54,025 nucleotides of DNA from an uncultured Eubacteriales bacterium (GCA_902774265.1 CACYHR010000015.1:1-54025), one strand, 5' to 3'. Shown: positions 27,544 through 36,656, counted from the first letter of the stretch. The notes: generated by a model from the letters alone, not told the origin. Numbers and translations are program-made.

Positions 27544-27582
27544 GGCTGCTGCGTATATGCTTTTATCATACACACAGCAGCC
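27544..27582 (-). terminator. Terminator of the 194-aa lipoprotein gene
   Basis: An 8-bp stem GGCTGCTG / CAGCAGCC continues imperfectly through TATG/CATA; GTTTTGTTT follows on the minus strand. Confidence 0.8.
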
Positions 27583-27614
27583 TTATTTGAACATATGTAT
27601 ACGCAGCCGTCAAA

Positions 27615-28199
27615 TCAGAAGTTCAGGCTGAAGTCAAGATCCACTTCCTGTTCGTCATCCGTTATGCCGACTATATAATGCCCGCTGTCGTCCTCTCTCT
27701 CCTCTACGGCAGTGAAATTGTCCCTTCCCGCTACGCCGTCCATAACTGCTATAATGTGATCTTCAATCAGGGCATTACCATTGATTGCGGAAATCGTACC
27801 GTCTTCCATCAAAGCCAAAACTGTTCTGTATCCGTCGTTTCCGTATGGAACCACGTAGACTTCATTGACCTTTCCGCTTTCTTCAAAAGGATAAAGCGCT
27901 TCCGAGTCATCCTTGATCTCATTCTTCTTGAGATCCTCAATCGGGACTATCGCTACCGAGCCGTCTTCAAAGAGCGTTATCGATTGTATCTGCATCGGCT
28001 TATACTGACTCAGATCATCGTCTATCCCTTCGATGGTCGCAACGACCTTGGGCTTCGATTCAGTATCCTGCTGTTCTTCCGTAGTCTGCTGATCCGCAGC
28101 ATCTTCACCGGCGTCTTCCTTGTCTCCGCATGCAGTCATGCAGACCGACAGAGTAAGTACCATCAGCATCGCCAGTATGACCGTCAGTTTATTCTTCAT
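27615..28199 (-). CDS. Predicted lipoprotein, 194 aa
   Basis: An N-terminal signal ends with a lipobox MTACGDK (Cys near residue 24). An acidic Gln/Glu-rich linker (25-50) follows, and then a compact beta-rich domain with lines such as GYRTVLALMEDGTISAIN. It is probably tethered to the membrane outside. I recognise no family for the mature domain. Its own terminator follows, and the gap to the liv operon upstream is 282 bases with nothing identifiable in it. Confidence 0.65.
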   Translation of the reverse strand: MKNKLTVILAMLMVLTLSVCMTACGDKEDAGEDAADQQTTEEQQDTESKPKVVATIEGIDDDLSQYKPMQIQSITLFEDGSVAIVPIEDLKKNEIKDDSEALYPFEESGKVNEVYVVPYGNDGYRTVLALMEDGTISAINGNALIEDHIIAVMDGVAGRDNFTAVEEREDDSGHYIVGITDDEQEVDLDFSLNF

Positions 28200-28481
28200 A
28201 ACACTCTTCCTCCTGTAACGTATTTTTCATTATGTCCACAAGTATACCATATGTTGGACTCTTTAATAAGCGGCATGAGGTGCTCCACGAGTGAACATTA
28301 TATGAAATTATTTTTCACCTTTTTTTCATTTTCCGACCCGACAATAGATTTCAAGCCGCAGTTAAAGCAATTGAAACGGCACAGCTGCGCATATTGATCT
28401 GTGCGTACTATGCCGTCTTATTTGTATCAAAACTGTATTCTGCAGGCTCACAGGTCCTGCGCATTTTTATCTGCTGCCGGC

Positions 28482-29192
28482 TTAGCCTCCCAGATAAGCC
28501 TTGCGGACTTCGTCCGATTTTGCAAGCTCTTCACCTGTTCCCGACAGCGTGATTCGTCCTGTTTCGATGACATATGCTCTGTCGGCTACGGAGAGCGCCA
28601 TCTGAGCATTCTGTTCTACGAGCAGAATTGTTGTACCGGCCTTGTTCAGATTCTGAATGATCTCAAAAATCTGGTCTACAAGGATAGGGGCGAGTCCCAT
28701 TGAAGGTTCATCCAGCATAAGCAGTTCCGGATCGGACATCAGAGCCCTTCCCATAGCAAGCATCTGCTGCTCGCCTCCGGACAGTGTGCCCGCGATCTGC
28801 TTCGTTCTTTCCTTGAGTCTCGGGAACTGTTCGTAAACATACTCCAGGTTGTGAGCAATACGGTCTTTCTTTGCAACGAACGCCCCCATCTGCAGATTTT
28901 CCTCTACAGTCATGCCCTGGAAGATTCTTCTGCCTTCAGGTACATGGGAAATACCCATCGATACGATCTTATGTGCAGCCGTGTGAGCGATAGAGCTCTC
29001 GAGGAACTCTATATCTCCGGTCTTGCTGCGCAGCAGTCCCGAAACAGTATGCAGAGTCGTCGATTTGCCGGCTCCGTTTGCTCCGATCAGTGTAACGATC
29101 TCGCCTCTGTTTACATCGAAGGAAATTCCCTTAATGGCATGTATAGCACCATAATAAACGTTGATATTTTCAACTGTAAGTACAGTACCCAT
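28482..29192 (-). CDS. livF: Branched-chain amino acid ABC transporter ATPase LivF, 236 aa
   Basis: The second of two ATPases of the Leu/Ile/Val (HAAT) importer. Walker A is GANGAGKST, the ABC signature is LSGGEQQMLAMGRAL, and Walker B is LLMLDEPSMGLAP. The family's short 235-residue form fits exactly. Its ATG overlaps the stop of livG by one base (TAATG). Confidence 0.95.
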   Translation of the reverse strand: MGTVLTVENINVYYGAIHAIKGISFDVNRGEIVTLIGANGAGKSTTLHTVSGLLRSKTGDIEFLESSIAHTAAHKIVSMGISHVPEGRRIFQGMTVEENLQMGAFVAKKDRIAHNLEYVYEQFPRLKERTKQIAGTLSGGEQQMLAMGRALMSDPELLMLDEPSMGLAPILVDQIFEIIQNLNKAGTTILLVEQNAQMALSVADRAYVIETGRITLSGTGEELAKSDEVRKAYLGG

Positions 29193-30385
29193 TACAGAAC
29201 CTCCCTTCTGGACGGAATTTTTTCAGACTTGCCTTGTTTTTCAGCTATATCAGCTTTTATCTCGGCCTTTACTTTGTCTGCATGTTCTTTTGCGGAAGCC
29301 ATATCTTTGTGAGCTTTTGAGCCTGCGTCTTTTCCATCCGGCTTCGGATCGACCTTTGTCGCAACAGTACCGATCTTAAGTGCTGCTTCGATATCGCCTT
29401 TTTCCTCTGCCTCTTCTTCGTCCATCTTACCTCTGCTCTTACCGAGGTATGCTTCGATAACCTTAGGATTGCTCTGTATCTCAGCAGGACTTCCCTTTGC
29501 TATCGTCCTGCCGTAATTGAGCACAGCAATACCTTCGCAGATACCCATAACAAGGTTCATATCATGCTCGATCAGCAGAATCGCGATCTGGAATCTGTCC
29601 CTGATCTCCCTGATAGTATCCATCAGTTCTGCTGTTTCCGACGGGTTCATGCCTGCGGCCGGCTCATCGAGGAGAAGCAGCTTTGGCTTGGTCGCAAGAG
29701 CTCTCATTATCTCGAGTCTTCTCTGTGCGCCGTAAGGCAGCGATCCCGCTCTGTAGCTGGCGGTCTTGGTCATGCCGAAGATCTTGAGGTATTTCATGGC
29801 CTCCCTGCGGATGCGGTACTCCTCATGCTTGTATTTAGGCGTATGGAACACGCCGTCCAGCAGACCGTAGTTAGTTGTGTGATGCAGAGCTACTTTTATG
29901 TTCTCCTCTACGGTCAGCTTGTCGAACAGTCTGATGTTCTGGAAGGTTCTCGCCATTCCCGCCTTGTTGATGTCGACTGTGCTCATACCCTTGGTACTCT
30001 TGCCGTTGAAGATGATATCGCCTCTTGTCGGCTCGTATACCTTGGTAAGCATGTTAAATATGGTAGTCTTTCCGGCACCGTTAGGGCCGATAAGTCCGGC
30101 TATCTCTGTACGTCCGATAGCTATGCTGAAATCGTTTACAGCTGTCAGTCCGCCGAAATCGATGCCGAGACCTTTTACCTCGAGTACAGGTGTTTTGTTC
30201 TTATCCTTTTCCTGAAGGATGGTCTCTGTGACGGTCGGTGTGTCAGGCGAATAATGCTCTTTTGCGTCAACAAAGACAGCTCTGCCGCCTACGTTGTCGT
30301 TGTAGTATATTTCCTGCCTGTTTTCATAGCCGTGACCGGTATCGGTAGTTTCAACGCCGTAATTTTTATCTTCATATTCTGACAT
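29192..30385 (-). CDS. livG: Branched-chain amino acid ABC transporter ATPase LivG, extended at both ends, 397 aa
   Basis: The ABC core runs from about residue 66 to 322: Walker A GPNGAGKTT (100-108), the LivG-type loop LFDKLTVEENIKVALHH, and the Walker B region LLLLDEPAAGMNP. The usual length is about 255. Here a polar N-terminal extension of some 65 residues (Tyr/Asp/Glu/Thr-rich) and a charged Ala/Lys/Glu tail of some 75 residues are added. The tail could be flexible or a binding site; its role is unknown. The start is one base before the stop of livM. Confidence 0.95.
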   Translation of the reverse strand: MSEYEDKNYGVETTDTGHGYENRQEIYYNDNVGGRAVFVDAKEHYSPDTPTVTETILQEKDKNKTPVLEVKGLGIDFGGLTAVNDFSIAIGRTEIAGLIGPNGAGKTTIFNMLTKVYEPTRGDIIFNGKSTKGMSTVDINKAGMARTFQNIRLFDKLTVEENIKVALHHTTNYGLLDGVFHTPKYKHEEYRIRREAMKYLKIFGMTKTASYRAGSLPYGAQRRLEIMRALATKPKLLLLDEPAAGMNPSETAELMDTIREIRDRFQIAILLIEHDMNLVMGICEGIAVLNYGRTIAKGSPAEIQSNPKVIEAYLGKSRGKMDEEEAEEKGDIEAALKIGTVATKVDPKPDGKDAGSKAHKDMASAKEHADKVKAEIKADIAEKQGKSEKIPSRREVL

Positions 30386-31510
30386 TTACGCCACCTCCTT
30401 TCCGGCCTTTTTCCCCGTCTTATCCTTTTTCTTAGGCTTGATCTTTTTAAAGAATGCATTGACCCTTGACTTGATAGTCGGGTTATATGTACAGATCATG
30501 ACTACGATCAGTACTATAGCATAAGCCAGCATTCTGTAATCCGAGAACTGTCTGAGTGCTTCCGGCAGTACGGTCAGGAGTGCAGCTGCTATCATGCCGC
30601 CCCAGATGTTTCCGATACCTCCGAGAACTACGAATACCAGTATCAGTACGGATGTGTTGAAATTGAATTTTACAGGTGCCAGTGTACTGTAGTTCTGTCC
30701 GAACATGCATCCGGCCATGCCTGCGAGAGCTGCACTGATAACGAACGCCATGAGCTTATATTTCTTGACGTTGAGTCCTATCGATTCTGCCGCGATGCGG
30801 TTGTCTCTGATCGACATGATCGCACGTCCCTGCATGGAGTTTTTGAGGTTCAGCACGATAAACAGTGTGAATGCTGTCAGCAGAGCTGCTCCGGTAAACG
30901 TTGCGGTTTTGGTGACTCCGGTCGCTCCTATAGCACCGGTGATGATCCTCTGGCTGTTATCTATGCCTTCGATAGTGTGGTTGAATGCGAATTTGAGGTG
31001 TCCCTTATCATCCAGCGCAAAATAGAGCACGTTCATGAAATTTCTTACGATCTCGCCGAATGCCAGTGTCACGATGGCAAGATAGTCTCCGCGCAGACCG
31101 AGGATAGGGATACCGATTATGAATCCGGCTATGCTGGCCATGATGGCAGCTACTATGAGTGCCAGTATCAGTCTGAGAGGCGCAAATCCTATGCTTCCCT
31201 CCAGTACTCTTGTCACAACAATACCGGTGAATGCACCGACAGCCATGAATCCTGCATGTCCCAGTGAAAGCTCACCCGATATACCTACTACAAGGTTGAG
31301 AGATATCGCAAGTGAGACGTACACACATATAGGCACGAACTGGCCCTGCAGATTGTGTCCTATCAGACCTGCTGCGGCTCCGACCTGCAGTATAATGTAT
31401 CCGATAATAAGAATGCCGTATGAAATAAATGCCTCTCTTCTGTATTCACTGCCCTTGACAGCTCCTCTGAGGCTTCTGACGCTTACCGCCTTGAATAATC
31501 TGTCTGCCAT
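30386..31510 (-). CDS. livM: Branched-chain amino acid ABC transporter permease LivM, 374 aa
   Basis: About eight to ten membrane segments, including the LivM-type motif ISGELSLGHAGFMAVGAFTG (about 75-95) and IPILGLRGDYLAIVTLAFGEIVRNFMN. The C-terminal 25 residues are very Lys-rich (KKIKPKKKDKTGKKAGKEVA), which fits a cytosolic tail near the ATPase. It pairs with LivH to form the membrane channel. Confidence 0.95.
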   Translation of the reverse strand: MADRLFKAVSVRSLRGAVKGSEYRREAFISYGILIIGYIILQVGAAAGLIGHNLQGQFVPICVYVSLAISLNLVVGISGELSLGHAGFMAVGAFTGIVVTRVLEGSIGFAPLRLILALIVAAIMASIAGFIIGIPILGLRGDYLAIVTLAFGEIVRNFMNVLYFALDDKGHLKFAFNHTIEGIDNSQRIITGAIGATGVTKTATFTGAALLTAFTLFIVLNLKNSMQGRAIMSIRDNRIAAESIGLNVKKYKLMAFVISAALAGMAGCMFGQNYSTLAPVKFNFNTSVLILVFVVLGGIGNIWGGMIAAALLTVLPEALRQFSDYRMLAYAIVLIVVMICTYNPTIKSRVNAFFKKIKPKKKDKTGKKAGKEVA

Positions 31511-31517
31511 AGCGCAC

Positions 31518-32402
31518 CTACACTTTCTCGCTTACCTTCTTGCCCAGCAGCCCTGTCGGCTTGACAAGAAGTACGATTATCAGACAGGCAAATACGATTG
31601 CATCCGAAAGCTCGGTCGAGATATATGCCCTTGAGAATATCTCTATGATTCCGAGTATAAGTCCGCCGATCATGGCTCCCGGAATTGATCCTATGCCTCC
31701 GAATACAGCGGCTGTAAACGCCTTGATTCCCGGCATAGCACCTGTTGTAGGCATCAGTACAGGATATGCGGAGCACATAAGAACACCTGCAACGGCTGCG
31801 AGTCCTGAACCTATGGCGAATGTCATTGAGATCGACTGGTTTACATTGATTCCCATCAGCTGAGCTGCACCGTTATCTTCAGAAACAGCGCGCATAGCTT
31901 TGCCGGCCTTGGTCTTGCTGACAAACAGGGTAAGAACGATCATGATCACGATGTTGGCGATGATCGTGAACAGCGATTCCGGTGTAATTGTCAGCTGTCC
32001 GTTTGCAGCGTGAATGGTTTCCGCACCGTTGAACAGACTTGTGAAAACTCTCGGGTTGGCTCCCCAGATCAGCAGAGCTGCATTCTGCAGGAAGTACGAT
32101 ACGCCGATAGCGGTTATCAGTACAGCCAGCGAGCCGGTACCTCTGAGAGGTCTGTACGCCAGTCTTTCAATTATTATACCGAGCAGGGTGCATACAACCA
32201 TGGCGATCAGAAGTGCTACCCATCCGTTCATCCCGACATACATGGTCAGACAGAAAGATACATAGCCGCCTACCATGATTACGTCGCCGTGAGCGAAGTT
32301 AAGCATCTTGGAGATGCCGTATACCATCGTATATCCGAGCGCGATGATGGCATATACGCTTCCCAGACTCAGTCCTGATATCAAACTGTTTAAAAATGTC
32401 AT
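31518..32402 (-). CDS. livH: Branched-chain amino acid ABC transporter permease LivH, 294 aa
   Basis: Eight membrane segments with LivH features: LGSVYAIIALGYTMVYGISKMLNFAHGD near the N-terminus, and GIKAFTAAVFGGIGSIPGAMIGG (about 220-242), the conserved loop that meets the ATPases. The length is normal. It is separated from livK by 93 bases with a stem-loop. Confidence 0.95.
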   Translation of the reverse strand: MTFLNSLISGLSLGSVYAIIALGYTMVYGISKMLNFAHGDVIMVGGYVSFCLTMYVGMNGWVALLIAMVVCTLLGIIIERLAYRPLRGTGSLAVLITAIGVSYFLQNAALLIWGANPRVFTSLFNGAETIHAANGQLTITPESLFTIIANIVIMIVLTLFVSKTKAGKAMRAVSEDNGAAQLMGINVNQSISMTFAIGSGLAAVAGVLMCSAYPVLMPTTGAMPGIKAFTAAVFGGIGSIPGAMIGGLILGIIEIFSRAYISTELSDAIVFACLIIVLLVKPTGLLGKKVSEKV

Positions 32403-32427
32403 ATTACTTCTTCCTTATGCTGGTCAA

Positions 32428-32455
32428 GGGCGCCGCACATGCCATGCAGCGCCCC
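32428..32455 (-). other. Stem-loop between livK and livH
   Basis: An imperfect GC-rich stem (GGGCGC...GCGCCC) lies in the livK-livH gap. On the minus strand no T run follows (TTGACC), but the plus strand has TTTTTT. It is better read as a processing or stability hairpin that raises livK mRNA relative to the rest of the operon. Confidence 0.4.
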
Positions 32456-32495
32456 CGATTTTTTAACAACTATACTCACTTAGTCACTGTAAGAC

Positions 32496-33677
32496 CTACT
32501 GCTCAACATACTTGCCGTCTTCGATTACACAGACCTTAGGTGTCTTGTTTACTTCGCCGGAAGCATCCCACTGCATCTCTTCAGCTGTGAGTCCGCTTGC
32601 CTTGAAGTCTCCGCCTGTGAATACGCCGATCATTGCTTCGCAGATCTCATCATATGATGCGGAAGCATCGAGACCGGTCTTCTGGAATGCATCGTATACA
32701 GCATATACGCAGTCATAAGCATCAGCAGCGAACTGGATCGGAGTTTCGCCGTAAGCATCCTCATAAGCCTTTACGAAGTTCTGTACGTTCTCATCGTCGG
32801 AGTATGGTGTGAACGGTGTCAGGAGGAGTACTCCCTCAGCCAGTGATGTGTCGAATCCTTCGAGATCGAGGATTCCGTCCATACCGTCAACGCCGAAGTA
32901 TGTTACGTCATAACCCATCTTGCTTGCCTGTGTCATGATGTTCGAAGCCGGTGTGTAGTAGATAGGGAGGAAGATCAGGTCTACGCCTGCATCCTTCATG
33001 CTGTTCAGCTGAGCTGTGAAGTCAGCGTTAGCATCATCGGAGAATGCCTCTACTGCAGCGAGCTTCTTGCCGCCTGCTTCATATTCGGATTTGAATTTGT
33101 CATAGATTCCGGAGGAATAGTTATCAGCATTGTTGTAGATAACGCCTACTGTCTTGTCAGCATAGTTCTCTTTGATGTAGTCAGCGCTGGCAACTCCCTG
33201 GTTAGGGTCGGAGAAGCAAAGCTGGAATACGTTGTCGTTTCCTTCTGTTACGGCCGGGCCGGAAGCGGATGGTGTCAGTGCGAACATCCTGTCTTCAAAA
33301 GCCTCAGCAGCTACTGCTGTACATGGAGCTGTTGTAACTGTTCCTACGAGTACCTGCATTCCGTCGTCAACCAGCTTGTTGTAAGCGTTAACGGATTTCT
33401 CTGCATCGTGCTCGTCATCCTGCATATCCCATGCAAGCTGAAGTCCGTCCGGATTAGCTGCGTTGATCTCGTCAACTGCGAGCTGTGCTCCGTTCTTTAC
33501 TGCTGTTCCGTAAAGCGCTGCAGGGCCGGTGAGAGGTCCAACGCCGCCGAGGTGCAGAACGTTCTCTCCGCCTTCACTGCCGCCGTCAGATGATCCGCCG
33601 CCGCATGCTGTCATAGCGAACACCATCATGCAGGACAGTGCTACTACTGCGATTTTTGTCCAAGTCTTGTTCTTCAT
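32496..33677 (-). CDS. livK: Branched-chain amino acid ABC transporter substrate-binding lipoprotein, 393 aa
   Basis: The extracytoplasmic receptor of the importer. A lipobox ending AMTACGGG (Cys near residue 26) anchors it to the outer leaflet. The body is a periplasmic-binding type I fold of the LivJ/LivK family: VLHLGGVGPLTGPAALYG near the start, and VQVLVGTVTTAPCTAVA-like and ASDYIKENY-like segments later. AAGGAGAAAAG lies ahead of the ATG. It is the first structural gene, after a leader of about 300 bases. Confidence 0.95.
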   Translation of the reverse strand: MKNKTWTKIAVVALSCMMVFAMTACGGGSSDGGSEGGENVLHLGGVGPLTGPAALYGTAVKNGAQLAVDEINAANPDGLQLAWDMQDDEHDAEKSVNAYNKLVDDGMQVLVGTVTTAPCTAVAAEAFEDRMFALTPSASGPAVTEGNDNVFQLCFSDPNQGVASADYIKENYADKTVGVIYNNADNYSSGIYDKFKSEYEAGGKKLAAVEAFSDDANADFTAQLNSMKDAGVDLIFLPIYYTPASNIMTQASKMGYDVTYFGVDGMDGILDLEGFDTSLAEGVLLLTPFTPYSDDENVQNFVKAYEDAYGETPIQFAADAYDCVYAVYDAFQKTGLDASASYDEICEAMIGVFTGGDFKASGLTAEEMQWDASGEVNKTPKVCVIEDGKYVEQ

Positions 33678-33768
33678 ATTCTTTTCTCCTTACTAATACC
33701 TTTTAGTTAAGCTTTTTTAAATATGACTGAGTGATAGTTGATAATTGACCGTACTCTTATGTATGCCG

Positions 33769-33803
33769 GGATACCGATGCTGCAGAAATATTCTTCAGTA
33801 TCC
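33769..33803 (-). other. Second leader hairpin before livK
   Basis: GGATAC (33798-33803 on the minus strand) and its complement at 33769-33774 close a stem with an AT-rich interior. It lies between the leader ORF and livK and could be an alternative structure to the hairpin at 33820-33837. Confidence 0.35.
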
Positions 33804-33819
33804 GCAGGGCATTCAATAA

Positions 33820-33837
33820 GCCCGCATCGCTGCGGGC
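33820..33837 (-). other. First leader hairpin downstream of the 29-aa ORF
   Basis: A perfect 7-bp stem GCCCGCA / TGCGGGC with a GCGA tetraloop begins 43 bases after the stop of the small ORF. TTATTG follows, so termination is possible but not strong. Confidence 0.5.
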
Positions 33838-33879
33838 CGCAAGTACAGGTTTATTTCGATCCAGTGTACTCATATCGCC

Positions 33880-33969
33880 CTACAGCGCAAAACCGTCCTC
33901 GATAAGTCTCTCGACTGCAAGGACACTGATAATGCCGACTATGACGATACCGCTTGCTGCAAAGTACAT
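33880..33969 (-). CDS. Ile/Val/Leu-rich 29-aa ORF in the liv operon leader
   Basis: It starts at an ATG with GGAAAGGAG ahead of it and encodes MYFAASGIVIVGIISVLAVE then RLIEDGFAL. Of 29 residues, 14 are Ile, Val or Leu (6 Ile, 5 Val, 3 Leu). It lies at the start of the transcript of a branched-chain amino acid importer and is followed by hairpins. Two readings are open: a ribosome-mediated attenuation leader, or a small membrane protein of the transporter. The hydrophobic stretch (about residues 5-19) would make a short helix. I see no T-box. Confidence 0.55.
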   Translation of the reverse strand: MYFAASGIVIVGIISVLAVERLIEDGFAL

Positions 33970-33993
33970 ACAGGATCTCCTTTCCTTTAAATT

Positions 33994-34031
33994 ACAGTGC
34001 TGATAATAACACTGTGAAGATTGTGTGTCAA
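33994..34031 (-). promoter_or_regulatory. Promoter of the liv operon with dyad over the -10 box
   Basis: TTGACA (34026-34031) and TATTAT (34003-34008) are 17 bases apart on the minus strand. A perfect 6-bp dyad, ACAGTG (33994-33999) and CACTGT (34010-34015), straddles the -10 box, where a repressor would block RNA polymerase. Confidence 0.75.
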
Positions 34032-34253
34032 CACTTTTTTGTGTCTGAACTCAAAATTTTAACGATATTTTGTGTATAGAATACAGAACAATGACCGTTT
34101 TTCGTCCTTCTGCACAATTTTATGGACTTAAATACTCCAAACATAAAAGGATGACCGCCGGTCATCCCTTAATTATGTTCTATTGTCTGTATTCTGTCAT
34201 CCGGTACAGGCCTTTTCAGGCGACGTTGCCCGTACTGTTTTCTTATCAGTGTT

Positions 34254-34802
34254 TTACTGCGGAGTGCCGTCCGAATTGAACAGAGGCAGATATTCGAGGT
34301 ATGTGATATCTTCTCTGTCAGCTGCTTCACCCTCAGCCAGAACGGTGAATTTACCGACGATATTGCCGCCTACTGTATCGACCAGTTTCTCAAGCGCTGC
34401 GATCGATTCGCCCGTGCTGATAACATCATCTACAAGCAGGATGCGCTTTCCTTCCATGACCTCTCTCTCTTTCTTTCCGAGGCACATAGTCTGTACATGT
34501 GATGTTGTTATCGAATTGACATGGACAGTTACGATATCCTGCATGTAAAGCTTCGGTCCTTTACGGGCTACGATGTAAGGTTTGCCCGACTGACGCGACA
34601 TCTCATAGCAGAGAGGAATGCCTTTGCTCTCGGCAGTGATCAGAACATCGAATTCAGGCGCACGCCTGAGCAGTTCCCTTGCACAGGCTTCTGTAATCTC
34701 CACATCGTTGAACATGATAAAACCCGCGATGTAAAGGTCATCGGTGATCTTACAAAGAGGAAGATGTCTTTCCAGACCTGCTATAGTCATCTTGTAGTCC
34801 AT
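34254..34802 (-). CDS. Adenine/xanthine-type phosphoribosyltransferase family protein, 182 aa
   Basis: The PRPP-binding motif ILLVDDVISTGES (about 122-134) and the flexible-loop region are present. The fold matches Apt/PurR-type type I phosphoribosyltransferases, which salvage a purine base with PRPP. The N-terminal 30 residues (MTIAGLERHLPLCKITDDL) are a PurR-like or Apt-like dimer arm. Which base it uses is not clear from sequence. It stands alone, with AT-rich promoter-like sequence (TATAAT near 34871-34876) upstream. Confidence 0.75.
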   Translation of the reverse strand: MDYKMTIAGLERHLPLCKITDDLYIAGFIMFNDVEITEACARELLRRAPEFDVLITAESKGIPLCYEMSRQSGKPYIVARKGPKLYMQDIVTVHVNSITTSHVQTMCLGKKEREVMEGKRILLVDDVISTGESIAALEKLVDTVGGNIVGKFTVLAEGEAADREDITYLEYLPLFNSDGTPQ

Positions 34803-34928
34803 AATCTTTTCCTTTCATTCAGGCAGAAGCAAAGCCCCTGCCAAACACTGTCATATGCAATTACACTCAAATTATACACCAGTGATTCATTGATTGCACG
34901 AATAATGCGCGAAAAATGATTATTCCGT

Positions 34929-36656
34929 TCAGTGTTTTATCCTGTTTTTGAAAAATTCCTCTTTTACCGGAGTGTCAAGTATCCTCACCGGCTTTACCTG
35001 CGCTGACGACACGCCTTTACTGATCTGCATAGCCGCCCAGGCTTTTTGTGTTCCCGGTTCCTGATTCTCTACAGTCATACGTCCCATTCCGCTGATAGCC
35101 GTAAAATATGCGTACCTCGGATTAACTTCACAGAGCTTCTGATGAGCAAAATCCTCATACTTCTTCATATCTATGCCGCTGTCGTTTTCGAGCAGCAGCA
35201 CGTAATGATACGGATGCTTATCCAAATCATTATATACAGTCCAGTTGATGATTTCGCATCCGGCTTCTTCTTTAAGCAGATTGACTACTGCAGCCATATG
35301 CTCCTCGGTAGTCTTTTCGCCCGTGATGTTCAGGAGCTGTCCTTTGCGAAGTGAGAATTGTATATAAGGGCAGTCATTCATTTTATCAACGACTTTAATA
35401 ACATCTCCGCACCTGTATCTGTACAGACCTGCCTGATTTGTTATTACTATCTCATATTCCTTACCGATCTCAAGTTCATCGACGGACAGCGTGATGCTCT
35501 CATCATCAGTATCCTGAGGAATGAATTCATAATAACAGCTGTCGATAAGCAGCAGCTGTTTGCCGGAATCAAGCTCATCTACTGCAGCAAAAAGGCCTTC
35601 GCTTGCTCCGTAGATCGAAAAATCAAAAGGTATTCCTTTTGTATACTTGCGCGCAAGTTCTGCGAACGGTTCGAAAGTGGATGTGCCTATACCGCAGATT
35701 ACCGACATATTCGGCCATATCCTTTTTATTATGGTCTCATCAAAGCCTTTCTCAAATTCGGTTCTCAGCTCGGCAGCTCTCTCCGGATTCGGTTTCAGGA
35801 CTTTGCTGAGTTTTTTGAGCGCTTCAGGTGTCGCGTGAGAAATCTCACTGACTGTCCCGTGCTCGATGTCATCGACCATAGTCTCCCAGTTATTTTCAAG
35901 GAAATCAATATACGAAGTTATCTCCCTGAAGAACACGCAGAACATATACATCGTATCCTTTTCTTCAAGTGAAAACCTCAGATTGATGTATTTTGAATCC
36001 ACCTCCTGCTCCGTAAACTGTTTTCTGAACGGCGTATTGAGTATATACGGATAGATAAAGCCGAGCTGTTTTGCCGCAACATCCGCTATATTACTGCACA
36101 GCATGCCGTTTGGAAATCTGTCATCAAACGAAGGGCAGGTAAACATGCCTCTGAAGTATTTCATATCTCCCGAAGCGCCGTTTCCTTTTTTTCTGTTCTT
36201 TTTGTGATAATCATCCGCAAGCGCCAGCATCCTTGTTACTGTATAGCGTGTATATACGTTGACCTCAGGCTGTGTGATGGGAACAAATTTCCTGTTTCCT
36301 ACACTTCCGGAACTCTGTGCATATCCCACAAGCTTAAGCGATGTGATGAGACTTTTCTTATCATTATCTATCATCTGTACGATATAATCTTCATAATCGT
36401 CAAACGTCGTGTACGGCAGCTTCTTTTTGTATTCTTCTGCGCTCTTTATATCCTCAAAGCCGTATTTCATGCCGTATACGCTGTATTTATTGACATCCAG
36501 TATATGCATCAGAAGTTTTTCATTTTTGCTGCGCGCATCAATTGTGTTGCGATGCATGCGTTTAAGATCATGATGGCCTTTGACCGTCATCGCTTTCACC
36601 ATCATTTCGGATAGTACTCTTCTTGATTTAGACTCTTTATCTTTGTTTTTCCGCAT
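34929..36656 (-). CDS. GH3 auxin-responsive promoter family protein, 575 aa
   Basis: An ANL-superfamily adenylating enzyme, homologous to plant GH3 acyl-amido synthetases, which join acyl acids to amino acids via an acyl-adenylate. GH3 features: VGYAQSSGSVGNRKFVPIT near residue 105-125 as the ATP/P-loop-like motif, FSIYGASEGLFAAVDE near 345 and YRYRCGDVIKVVDKM near 415, which carry the conserved adenylate-binding residues. Bacterial members have no settled substrate. It has no obvious metabolic partners in this window. Confidence 0.8.
   Translation of the reverse strand: MRKNKDKESKSRRVLSEMMVKAMTVKGHHDLKRMHRNTIDARSKNEKLLMHILDVNKYSVYGMKYGFEDIKSAEEYKKKLPYTTFDDYEDYIVQMIDNDKKSLITSLKLVGYAQSSGSVGNRKFVPITQPEVNVYTRYTVTRMLALADDYHKKNRKKGNGASGDMKYFRGMFTCPSFDDRFPNGMLCSNIADVAAKQLGFIYPYILNTPFRKQFTEQEVDSKYINLRFSLEEKDTMYMFCVFFREITSYIDFLENNWETMVDDIEHGTVSEISHATPEALKKLSKVLKPNPERAAELRTEFEKGFDETIIKRIWPNMSVICGIGTSTFEPFAELARKYTKGIPFDFSIYGASEGLFAAVDELDSGKQLLLIDSCYYEFIPQDTDDESITLSVDELEIGKEYEIVITNQAGLYRYRCGDVIKVVDKMNDCPYIQFSLRKGQLLNITGEKTTEEHMAAVVNLLKEEAGCEIINWTVYNDLDKHPYHYVLLLENDSGIDMKKYEDFAHQKLCEVNPRYAYFTAISGMGRMTVENQEPGTQKAWAAMQISKGVSSAQVKPVRILDTPVKEEFFKNRIKH

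Noticed and set aside
33678-33969. T-box or other riboswitch in the liv leader
   Set aside because: I could not find the T-box core sequence or a match to other riboswitch consensus sites by eye.
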